A DNA stretch of 64,000 nucleotides from contig JAGAJM010000006.1 in the NCBI GenBank assembly GCA_017626055.1, positions 1 to 64,000 of the forward strand. Direction: 5' to 3'. This document shows, piece after piece, positions 36,117-43,255 of the stretch (position 1 is the first letter of the stretch; each line of letters opens with the position of its first letter). This DNA is from a bacterium. GTDB lineage: Bacteria; Cyanobacteriota; Vampirovibrionia; Gastranaerophilales; Gastranaerophilaceae. Both the position numbers and the translations under genes were made by a program. The notes beneath the pieces were generated by a model that ran no database searches, was not told the origin of the DNA, and saw only the letters and a list, made by a program, of their open reading frames with translations.

Positions 36117-36147
36117 AAAAGACAAGGTTCCCGCCTTGTCTTTATTT
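36117..36147 (+). terminator. Intrinsic terminator of the 63-aa gene
   Basis: AAAAGACAAGG pairs with CCTTGTCTTT around TTCCCG, 8 nt after the stop codon, with T residues at its end. Confidence 0.88.
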
Positions 36148-36178
36148 ATTAGACTCAATTATTAATAATATAAAAAAC

Positions 36179-36727
36179 TTATTGTCTTATCTCTGTTTTT
36201 AAAATGTCATTAAACAAAGACATTACAGCACCGACAACAGCACCAGACGCTAGGAAGAAGCTAGTCGGTCTGATGTGTTTCGTTACTAAGTTGTAGGCAG
36301 CCAAACATTGTTTAGCTGTTGTTGAAGCAACCTCAGATGTTGCTTTACATACTCTCTTGAACTCTCTTAATTGTTCAGGATTATCCTGTAAATTTTTCAT
36401 AGCTTTACGGATGCTTGTATATTTTACGTGATCGCCATCTTTCAAGCCGTCAAACATTTTTATAAACTCATCTTGTGCCAAAGTTCTTGTTTCTTGACCT
36501 TTTAATGATTCGATAACTTTAGCAGTTCTGAAATTATATTGAGTTTTTTGTGTATTGATTTGATTTTTAATTTTGATATATTCGTCTGAAGATTTTTCTT
36601 CTTGAGTTAATGGTAGGATGTATTTTGTTGCATAACCTGCAACAGTACCAAGTGCTGCTCCTTCTACCATTGGGAAGAAAGAACTACGTCTTCTATCATT
36701 TGATTGTATTGCATATACTTGTGTCAT
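36179..36727 (-). CDS. Hypothetical membrane-associated protein, 182 aa
   Basis: Not recognised. Hydrophobic stretches lie near residues 17-38 (VEGAALGTVAGYATKYILP) and near 150-170 (PTSFFLASGAVVGAVMSLF), separated by a helical, charged region. It resembles the 249-aa and 532-aa proteins at 20-22 kb in this pattern. AGGA precedes the ATG. An inverted repeat (36769-36794) sits in the upstream region and may regulate it. Confidence 0.7.
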   Translation of the reverse strand: MTQVYAIQSNDRRRSSFFPMVEGAALGTVAGYATKYILPLTQEEKSSDEYIKIKNQINTQKTQYNFRTAKVIESLKGQETRTLAQDEFIKMFDGLKDGDHVKYTSIRKAMKNLQDNPEQLREFKRVCKATSEVASTTAKQCLAAYNLVTKHIRPTSFFLASGAVVGAVMSLFNDILKTEIRQ

Positions 36728-36768
36728 TGTCCTAAAATCCTTTTTATGTCTTAGCTACAATACGCCCA

Positions 36769-36794
36769 TAAATTAAGCCTTCTAGCTTAATTTA
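36769..36794. promoter_or_regulatory. 10-bp inverted repeat upstream of the 182-aa gene
   Basis: TAAATTAAGC and GCTTAATTTA flank CTTCTA. The perfect symmetry suggests an operator or an mRNA leader hairpin for the minus-strand gene. No other gene function is assigned to 36728-36899. Confidence 0.4.
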
Positions 36795-36899
36795 CCATAT
36801 GATAAGAACTTGCACTTAAATATTTTATTCGGATTTCGGCACCCGTTTAAAACTGAGTAATCAAATTCTCATTTTTAATGTATGCATTATAAATTAAAG

Positions 36900-37937
36900 T
36901 TATTTTTTTGTCAATACTCTAATCAAATTTAGGAAAAGCATTACTAAAACGAGTGTAATTGTTAGATAGAAATAATATTTTATAGCGTGATGACTTGCGA
37001 ATAGACACGCCAAACCACCAGCCAAAATTGCTACTGAAGTCAAGATAACAACAGTTTTCTTTTGTGAAAATCCTGCGTGTAGTAATTTGTGGTGAATGTG
37101 TTCAGCATCTGCAACAAATGGGGACTTTCCTTTTGCAATTCTTCTTAAGCTTGCGTAAGTGATATCGATAATTGGAACTGCTAAAACAACAAATGGTAAT
37201 AGAATTGAAAGTGTTGCAACTTTCATAACCCCAGTAATTGATATTGTCGCAAGTAAAAATCCTGCAAATAATGCTCCACTATCTCCCATAAAGATTTTTG
37301 CAGGGTTGAAATTAAAAGTTAAAAACGCCAACATTGAACCTGCTAAGATAAATCCAATTAACGCACTTATTGGGTTTGGTGGGCTTAATGTAATAGCCAA
37401 AATTGCTAAAGTTAAAGCGTTGATTGTAACAACTGAGCCTGCTAAACCATCGACACCATCAATAAAGTTAACGGCGTTAGAAATCCCTACAATCCATAGC
37501 ATTGTGATTGGATAAGACAACCACCACGCTAGATCTAAATTTAAAAATGGGATAGTGTTTATTTGAACTCCAAGTAAATATACAATTGTTGCAATAGATA
37601 CTTGAATAAGTAATTTGAATTTTGCTCCCAAACCATAGATATCATCGATTAAACCTAGTAAAAACATCAATGAGCTACCCAAAAGTATTCCAGACATTAG
37701 TTTTCCGTATGGATAGTAACTCATTAGAACCAAGCACAAGAAAGTTAGCATTGTGCTAGCCCAAATTGCGACCCCACCTATTCTAGAAATTGGTTTAGTA
37801 TGAATTTTTCTTTCGTTTGGAACGTCAACTAAGCCTTCTTTTTTAGAATAACTTATAACCATTGGTACAATAAATACCCCAAAAATGTAGGCTATTATTG
37901 TTCCGATTATGTGTGAATGTGCTAATTTGATAATAAT
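36900..37937 (-). CDS. Undecaprenyl-phosphate sugar-1-phosphate transferase (WecA/TagO type), probable AUU start
   Basis: A polyprenyl-phosphate N-acetylhexosamine-1-P transferase that starts envelope glycan synthesis on undecaprenyl phosphate. Motifs: DVPNERKIHTKPISRIGG, LLGLIDDIYGLG, NAVNFIDGVDGLAG, FMGDSGALFAG and EHIHHKLLHAGFS. The first ATG (37862) would remove the first TM helix and leave no ribosome site. Instead AAAGGAG overlaps the glyA stop and lies 7 nt before an in-frame ATT at 37937, which restores a TM helix (IIKLAHSHIIGTIIAYIFG). AUU is rare, but it is the best-placed start. Eleven or so TM segments are expected. Confidence 0.87.
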   Translation of the reverse strand: MIIKLAHSHIIGTIIAYIFGVFIVPMVISYSKKEGLVDVPNERKIHTKPISRIGGVAIWASTMLTFLCLVLMSYYPYGKLMSGILLGSSLMFLLGLIDDIYGLGAKFKLLIQVSIATIVYLLGVQINTIPFLNLDLAWWLSYPITMLWIVGISNAVNFIDGVDGLAGSVVTINALTLAILAITLSPPNPISALIGFILAGSMLAFLTFNFNPAKIFMGDSGALFAGFLLATISITGVMKVATLSILLPFVVLAVPIIDITYASLRRIAKGKSPFVADAEHIHHKLLHAGFSQKKTVVILTSVAILAGGLACLFASHHAIKYYFYLTITLVLVMLFLNLIRVLTKK

Positions 37938-37949
37938 AGTTCTGCTCCT

Positions 37950-39188
37950 TTAGCTATATAGTGGGTGTTTTTTACAAAGTTTAAGAGATCTTTCTCTTAA
38001 ATTTTTAAGTCCGATTTCATTATCTGATGAAAATACTGCAGATGCAATAATTTTTGCAACTTCAATCATATCTTCTTCTTTAAAACCTCTTGTAGTAACT
38101 GCTGGTGTGCCTAATCTGATACCACTTGTTACAAATGGGCTTTGAGGATCATTTGGTACAGTATTTTTATTTGCAGTGATACCAACGATTTCAAGAACGT
38201 TAGCCATATCTTTACCAGTTTTACCAGTTTTTCTAAGATCTAAAGTCATAAGGTGATTTTCTGTCATACCGCCAACGATATCCATACCTTCATCGATTAA
38301 ACCTTGAGCAAGTGCTTTTGCGTTTTTAACGATTTGTTCTGCGTAAGCTTTGAATTCTGGTTTAGATGCTTCAAGAAGGGCAACTGCTTTACCTGCGATA
38401 ATGTGTTCTAGTGGTCCGCCTTGCAATCCTGGGAATACTGCTTTATCAATAGCTGCAGCGTATTCTTCTTTACACATAATAATACCGCCACGAGGACCTC
38501 TTAGTGATTTGTGAGTTGTTGTAGTTACAAAATCACAGTAAGGTGCAGGTGATGGGTGAACTCCTGCTGCAACTAAACCTGCGATGTGCGCGATATCAGC
38601 TAATAACAATGCCCCAACTTCATCTGCAATTTCTCTGAATTTTTTGAAATCAATGATTTTAGAGTAGTTACTTGCGCCACAAATAATTAATCTTGGTTTG
38701 TGTTCAAGTGCCATTTTTCTAACGTCTTCGTAATCAATTTCGCCGTATTCGTTAATGCCATAGCTTTTTACGTCAAAATACAAACCAGAGAAGTTTACTG
38801 GTGAACCATGTGATAAGTGTCCACCATTTGACAAATCCATACTTAGAACTCTATCGCCAGGTTTCATTGTAGCCATAAATACAGCCATATTTGCTTGAGC
38901 GCCACTATGAGGTTGAACGTTAGCATGATCCATTCCAAATAATTCACAAGCTCTTTTTTGTGCGATAGATTCGATTACGTCAATGTGTTCGCAACCATTA
39001 TAATATCTTTTATTTGGTTTGCCTTCTGCATATTTATTTGTTAATACGCTTCCGCATGCTTCCATAACGGCTTCTGATGTGAAGTTTTCACTTGCGATAA
39101 GCTCAATATTATTTTGTTGTCTTTCTAATTCTAATTCAATTTGTTCTGCGACTTGTGGGTCGATTTTTTTTATGTTTTCCAAATTCAT
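37950..39188 (-). CDS. glyA: Serine hydroxymethyltransferase GlyA
   Basis: PLP enzyme interconverting serine + THF and glycine + 5,10-methylene-THF. PLP-lysine lies in [40 protein letters not shown] and GGHLSHG are typical. 412 residues is normal. AAGGGGAG precedes the ATG. It is followed on the minus strand by the wecA-like gene, whose ribosome site includes the glyA stop, so they form an operon. Confidence 0.97.
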   Translation of the reverse strand: MNLENIKKIDPQVAEQIELELERQQNNIELIASENFTSEAVMEACGSVLTNKYAEGKPNKRYYNGCEHIDVIESIAQKRACELFGMDHANVQPHSGAQANMAVFMATMKPGDRVLSMDLSNGGHLSHGSPVNFSGLYFDVKSYGINEYGEIDYEDVRKMALEHKPRLIICGASNYSKIIDFKKFREIADEVGALLLADIAHIAGLVAAGVHPSPAPYCDFVTTTTHKSLRGPRGGIIMCKEEYAAAIDKAVFPGLQGGPLEHIIAGKAVALLEASKPEFKAYAEQIVKNAKALAQGLIDEGMDIVGGMTENHLMTLDLRKTGKTGKDMANVLEIVGITANKNTVPNDPQSPFVTSGIRLGTPAVTTRGFKEEDMIEVAKIIASAVFSSDNEIGLKNLRERSLKLCKKHPLYS

Positions 39189-39245
39189 TATACACTCCCC
39201 TTTTTTAAGTTAATTATACTTTCAAATAAGATTTTCGCAAGTTTG

Positions 39246-39824
39246 TTAATCTCGTTTAAAATAATTACCTAAAGAATATTCTTTAGCTATCTGAATTATA
39301 TATTCAGGATCCCTGCCAACGATATAAACATAACGTCTTTTGTCAGATGAAATTATACAAGTGCTATTCATACATTTGTCTATAAATCCTAAATATTCTT
39401 CAAGATCTTCTTGAACTTTACTCATCATACAACTTGAAGTGTTATTTATGTATTTAATTTCAAGTTCTTTCTTTTTATTTTTCCAATTTTTAAACGCTAT
39501 AACTTCCATATCTATATTTTCTGCATCTAATCGAGAAGATAGTTTTTCATGGAAAGGCTTGCCCATTCTGTCATTTAAGGCCCCTGTGGTATATCCGTAA
39601 ATAAGGATAGGTCTATTGCTTGAGAAAATTTCTTTGTATGCTTTGTATCTTCTGGCCGAAATAGAAAAAGAACGAGACATTTTTTCATTTGTTGTGTAAT
39701 TTTTTGGGGTTCTGTTTAGTGCACGATGAAAAGCAATGATTTTAGGTACAACTGATATAATCGCTGATATTACCAAAATTGCTAAAACCCCTAGAGTGAT
39801 TTTTTTAGTTATATCAAGTTTCAT
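39246..39824 (-). CDS. Membrane-anchored hypothetical protein, possible Trx-like fold
   Basis: 192 residues. One TM helix (about 10-30) is followed by an external domain. NRPILIYGYTTGALND has the look of a thioredoxin beta1-alpha1 region but lacks CxxC at that point; three other Cys lie at the C-terminal half. It starts right after the nagZ stop (TAAATG-type spacing), so they are co-transcribed. The similarity is weak and by eye. Confidence 0.65.
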   Translation of the reverse strand: MKLDITKKITLGVLAILVISAIISVVPKIIAFHRALNRTPKNYTTNEKMSRSFSISARRYKAYKEIFSSNRPILIYGYTTGALNDRMGKPFHEKLSSRLDAENIDMEVIAFKNWKNKKKELEIKYINNTSSCMMSKVQEDLEEYLGFIDKCMNSTCIISSDKRRYVYIVGRDPEYIIQIAKEYSLGNYFKRD

Positions 39825-40802
39825 TTATAGCTCTCTTTCGTATTTCTGTTTTAGATTTAGAATTTTTGTGTAAGATTTTTCTATATTTTTTCGTAGATCT
39901 TCATCAATTATAGCTTTTTGGTAAATTTTTTCAATTATATTAATTGTTTTGTTATCACAATTTCTATAAATAAACATATTTAAGCCTGCACGAATTCCCA
40001 TTTCGCAAGCCTCAACTTCTCCGAAATCTGCAACCCCTTTCATAATCATATCATCTGAAATTGTAATCCCTTCAAATTTTAGATTGTTTCTTAAGTAATC
40101 AATAGCATTTTTGCTTAAAGAAGTTGGTATTCCTTCTTTTTCAAAACAAGTACAATGCAGATGAGCAACCATAACCATATCAATTTTGTTTTCGATAGCA
40201 CTTTTAAATGGTTTGATGTGAGTTCTTTTCATTTCGTTAATGGATAAATCTATAATAGGCAAGGTAAGATGACTATCAGAATTTGCATCACCATGCCCTG
40301 GGAAATGTTTTACACAAGGAATAATTCCGTTTTTACGATAAGTTGAAGATACAATTTTTTCAGCCTCAATAACTTCATCAGGATTTGATGAAAACGCACG
40401 TTCTCCGATTATTGGGTTGTTTGGGTTTGTATTTGTATCGATGCAGGGTGCAAAATTCAAATTTATTCCATAAGATTTTAGTTCTTGGGCAATTTCTTGA
40501 GTCTGTTTTTCTAAGAATTTATGCCCTTTTTCGTAGGCAAATTTTGCTGAAAGATATTTTTTACCACCATGGATATTTTCAGTTCTCTCAACTCGTCCAC
40601 CTTCTTGGTCTATTGATAAAAATGGTTTGGTTTTACATTTTTGTTTAATGTCTGTAATGAGAGTTTTGAATTGTTCGGCAGATTGAATATCTTTTGTAAA
40701 AAAAATTATTCCGCCAACGTTATTTGCTAATGCCTCATTAAGATTTCCACCCTCTGTTCCGAGGATGAACATTTGATATAACTTTTCTTTTAAATCAACC
40801 AT
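39825..40802 (-). CDS. nagZ: Beta-N-acetylhexosaminidase NagZ (GH3)
   Basis: Removes GlcNAc from anhydromuropeptides in cell-wall recycling. The GH3/NagZ marks are SIDQEGGRVERT, the His-Asp loop KHFPGHGDANSDSH and ISDDMIMKGV (nucleophile Asp). 325 residues, no signal peptide, so it is cytoplasmic as expected. It is downstream of a 198-aa unknown gene by one base, and upstream of the membrane-anchored protein. Confidence 0.95.
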   Translation of the reverse strand: MVDLKEKLYQMFILGTEGGNLNEALANNVGGIIFFTKDIQSAEQFKTLITDIKQKCKTKPFLSIDQEGGRVERTENIHGGKKYLSAKFAYEKGHKFLEKQTQEIAQELKSYGINLNFAPCIDTNTNPNNPIIGERAFSSNPDEVIEAEKIVSSTYRKNGIIPCVKHFPGHGDANSDSHLTLPIIDLSINEMKRTHIKPFKSAIENKIDMVMVAHLHCTCFEKEGIPTSLSKNAIDYLRNNLKFEGITISDDMIMKGVADFGEVEACEMGIRAGLNMFIYRNCDNKTINIIEKIYQKAIIDEDLRKNIEKSYTKILNLKQKYEREL

Positions 40803-40803
40803 T

Positions 40804-41400
40804 TTATCCTTTGTAAGCTAATTCAAATACTTCTAACAAATCTAGTAAATTCCCTGATTGGATTACTGTCTGAATTTTTGTGTGAATTTTTTCAGCATCT
40901 TCTTTGCTTGGTGTTACAAAACCTTGAGGAAGAACTACATCGTTTGTTGTTTTGGTACTAACAAAACCTGAGTTTAGAGTTAGAAATTCTTTGTATAATT
41001 CTAAAACTTTTACACAGGTTGGATTAACTTGATAGTCTGTGCCTAGGTAATATTTAACATCTTTTTTAAGTCTTTCAAAAAATTCGATAGAATAATCAGC
41101 TTCTTCGACTGTTTCTTCTCTATCATAAGTCCCCCCAAGGCAAGGATTACCCTCAATTTGAACATCTCCTAGTGTTTTTATATATGTTGCCCAAAGTAGG
41201 CTACCAAGACAAAATCCAACATTATTATCAACCATTCTTGTAATTTGTGGGTAAAGCATTTTGAATTTCATTTTACGCTGACCTAGGTTTTTGAATTGGT
41301 TAATACTTGCGTATAAATATTCTGCACTGATTGATAAAATTGTTGTGTGTTGTGCATATCCTGGGTCAAATAATACTGTTTGTGCTGTTGAATTTGTCAT
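40804..41400 (-). CDS. Hypothetical protein, 198 aa
   Basis: Not recognised. Mixed alpha/beta, with no signal peptide or TM helix; several Cys (FCLGSLLW, NPCLGG, NPTCVKVLEL). One base separates it from nagZ, so it is translated with the wall-recycling gene, but no role follows. AGAGG precedes the ATG. It is divergent from comF. Confidence 0.7.
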   Translation of the reverse strand: MTNSTAQTVLFDPGYAQHTTILSISAEYLYASINQFKNLGQRKMKFKMLYPQITRMVDNNVGFCLGSLLWATYIKTLGDVQIEGNPCLGGTYDREETVEEADYSIEFFERLKKDVKYYLGTDYQVNPTCVKVLELYKEFLTLNSGFVSTKTTNDVVLPQGFVTPSKEDAEKIHTKIQTVIQSGNLLDLLEVFELAYKG

Positions 41401-41452
41401 TTTTAATATCCTCTATCTTTCTTTATTGTGATTTTACCACTGGGGTTATATT

Positions 41453-41481
41453 TTTACAATATTTTAATTGTATGGTATCTT
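41453..41481 (+). promoter_or_regulatory. Promoter with -10 six nt before the comF start
   Basis: TTTACA (41453-41458), 17 nt, then TGGTATCTT (41473-41481). The ATG at 41488 follows after 6 nt, so no Shine-Dalgarno site fits and a leaderless mRNA is predicted. Confidence 0.65.
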
Positions 41482-41487
41482 TTTTGT

Positions 41488-42141
41488 ATGAAAGAATTTT
41501 TGTTAGGCTTATTAGATTGGATTTATAAGAAAAAGTGTTACTTTTGCAAATCATCAAAAGAATCTGTTAGGATGTGTTCAAAATGTTTTGATGAATTAGA
41601 ATTCTTACCCGCAGAAGTTAATCGAAAAGTTTTTAAATCTGAGGTTTATTGTGCAGGAGTTTACGATAAGAATTTACAAAAATTGATTAGGGGTTTGAAA
41701 TATCACAGACAATCCGATTTAGCGTATTATCAGGCAAAATTTATGTGGCAATATTGGCAAAGGTTGGATTTGCTAGAAGATGATTTTCAAATTGTTCCTG
41801 TCCCGATTTTTGCAAAACGTAAGAAGCAAAGAAAATATAATCATATGGAACTTGTTGCAAATGAATTTGCTAAGTTTTCTGGTTATGAGGTTAATTTTGA
41901 TTTAATTAAACGTGTGAAAGATACAAAACCTCAATACAAGTTAAACAAAGCTCAAAGAATGTTGAATTTGTCGCATGCTTTTGAAGTTAATCAGGAAAAA
42001 TTGATTAAAGACAAAAAGATTTTGATTATTGATGACATTTGCACAACAGGTTCAACTTTTGAAGAGATGATAAAAGAGTTTAATAATGTTGGTATTTATG
42101 ATATAACTTGTTTTGCAACAACAACACCATTTGGAGGGTAA
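41488..42141 (+). CDS. comF: ComF family protein (competence, phosphoribosyltransferase fold)
   Basis: 217 residues. A Cys4 zinc finger (CYFC near 17-20, CSKC near 30-33) precedes a PRTase-like domain with LIIDDICTTGSTFEEM. ComF supports uptake of transforming DNA, together with DprA (59119-60207). The ATG at 41488 matches the ComF start; the earlier in-frame ATG at 41428 lies upstream of the promoter. A palindromic repeat follows the stop by a few bases. Confidence 0.92.
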   Translation: MKEFLLGLLDWIYKKKCYFCKSSKESVRMCSKCFDELEFLPAEVNRKVFKSEVYCAGVYDKNLQKLIRGLKYHRQSDLAYYQAKFMWQYWQRLDLLEDDFQIVPVPIFAKRKKQRKYNHMELVANEFAKFSGYEVNFDLIKRVKDTKPQYKLNKAQRMLNLSHAFEVNQEKLIKDKKILIIDDICTTGSTFEEMIKEFNNVGIYDITCFATTTPFGG

Positions 42142-42182
42142 TTATTCCCTCGCCCGTTTTCGGGAGAGGGTTAGGGTGAGGG
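42141..42182 (-). repeat. CCCTCACCCTA-CCCTCTCCC palindromic repeat, copy C
   Basis: On the minus strand it reads CCCTCACCCTAACCCTCTCC then a hairpin and GAGGGAATAAT, nearly matching copy B. It runs up to 1 nt before the ATG of the next gene, so the repeat supplies that gene's ribosome-binding region (AGGGTGAGGGT). Confidence 0.75.
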
Positions 42183-42183
42183 T

Positions 42184-42510
42184 ATGATCTTAGCAGAGTA
42201 TTCAAAATTTTTACAAGAACATAATGATGAACTTTTAACTCGTAAAACTACACCAATGAAGCTTTTGCACGAGTGGTTGAAATCTGTTATAAATAAAAAT
42301 CCTAAAAATAACATTGATAAAATTGTGCATAAAGAAATTATGTATTGTGAAAACGAAAATGGTGATTATTTGATTGTTGGAAAATCTGATAGTGGAAGAG
42401 TTTTGGTTAGTGCATTGACAAAATTTGCCAAAAGCTATGATAATTATAATCATGCAAAGTGGATGGAAATGACGGAACGTTCATTCCAGAAGGAGGAAAA
42501 CAATGGTTAA
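42184..42510 (+). CDS. Hypothetical protein, 108 aa
   Basis: Not recognised. A helical start (AEYSKFLQEHNDELL) is followed by a beta-like segment IDKIVHKEIMYCENENGDYLIVGKSDSG. Its Shine-Dalgarno-like bases come from the palindromic repeat directly upstream. The stop overlaps the next gene in an 8-nt ATGGTTAA. It is probably co-transcribed with comF. Confidence 0.7.
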   Translation: MILAEYSKFLQEHNDELLTRKTTPMKLLHEWLKSVINKNPKNNIDKIVHKEIMYCENENGDYLIVGKSDSGRVLVSALTKFAKSYDNYNHAKWMEMTERSFQKEENNG

Positions 42511-43144
42511 TAAGATTGACGGAATTTGTAATGAGATTGTTATTCTTGAAAATGGAAAACGTGTCGAAAAAGATATTCCAGGGTTAAATATTACAATCAA
42601 TGGAAACGGAAATTATGTTGAAATTGAACTTCCATCAAAATTTGTTTCAAGTGCCATTGTAATAGATGGTGATAATAACAAATTTACACTAAAATCAACA
42701 AAACATAGAACTATTCGTCATACAACTTTTGGGCTTGAGGGTGGTTCAGAAATATCTGTTGGTTCTGGAGTTTCAGCTTATCGTGATGTAAATATCGTTG
42801 CCAAAAATGGTAAGAATGTTTATATCGGAGATGAGTGTATGTTTGCTCGTGAAATTATGGTTCGTAATAACGATGGGCATATAATTTTAGATAGAAAAAC
42901 TGGGGAAGTTATAAACCCGCCAGAAGATATTGTTATTGGGGATAATGTTTGGGTTGGGATGAGAGTAATGGTACTTAAGGGTGCAGTTGTTCCAAAAGGC
43001 TCTGTAATCGGTGCTATGTCAATGGTTAATAAAAAATTTGATGAAGAAAATACTTTAATTGCAGGTGCTCCTGCAGAAAAAATCCGTTCTGATATTGAAT
43101 GGCGTCGTGAAGATTACGCAAAATATATGAAGGGTAAAATTTAA
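42503..43144 (+). CDS. Hexapeptide-repeat (left-handed beta-helix) acyltransferase
   Basis: 213 residues. Hexapeptide turns such as IVIGDNVWVGMRVMVLKGAV and a likely catalytic His in NNDGHIILD identify the LbetaH acyltransferase fold. The acceptor is unknown; genes of this kind often modify polysaccharides. AGGAGG lies close upstream, and the start overlaps the preceding stop by 8 nt. Confidence 0.85.
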   Translation: MVNKIDGICNEIVILENGKRVEKDIPGLNITINGNGNYVEIELPSKFVSSAIVIDGDNNKFTLKSTKHRTIRHTTFGLEGGSEISVGSGVSAYRDVNIVAKNGKNVYIGDECMFAREIMVRNNDGHIILDRKTGEVINPPEDIVIGDNVWVGMRVMVLKGAVVPKGSVIGAMSMVNKKFDEENTLIAGAPAEKIRSDIEWRREDYAKYMKGKI

Positions 43145-43169
43145 TTTATTTTCTATCAAAAAAGTAACA

Positions 43170-43194
43170 AAATCTTTACCGCATGTAAAGATTT
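43170..43194. promoter_or_regulatory. 10-bp inverted repeat upstream of gyrA
   Basis: AAATCTTTAC and GTAAAGATTT flank CGCAT. Located about 30 nt before the gyrA -10, it could be a terminator without a U-run or an operator. Confidence 0.4.
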
Positions 43195-43214
43195 AGCCTT
43201 GATTTGTATGTTTG

Positions 43215-43223
43215 TGATATACT
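43215..43223 (+). promoter_or_regulatory. Extended -10 promoter of gyrA
   Basis: TGATATACT (TGn plus TATACT). The leader to the start codon is about 25 nt and includes GGAGG at 43242-43246. Confidence 0.55.
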
Positions 43224-43255
43224 GTTTTTAGGAGTATAGACTGGAGGGAAGAGGA

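Noticed and set aside
39246..39824. Calling the nagZ-linked protein a thioredoxin
   Set aside because: The resemblance is limited to one strand-helix and the CxxC active site is missing.
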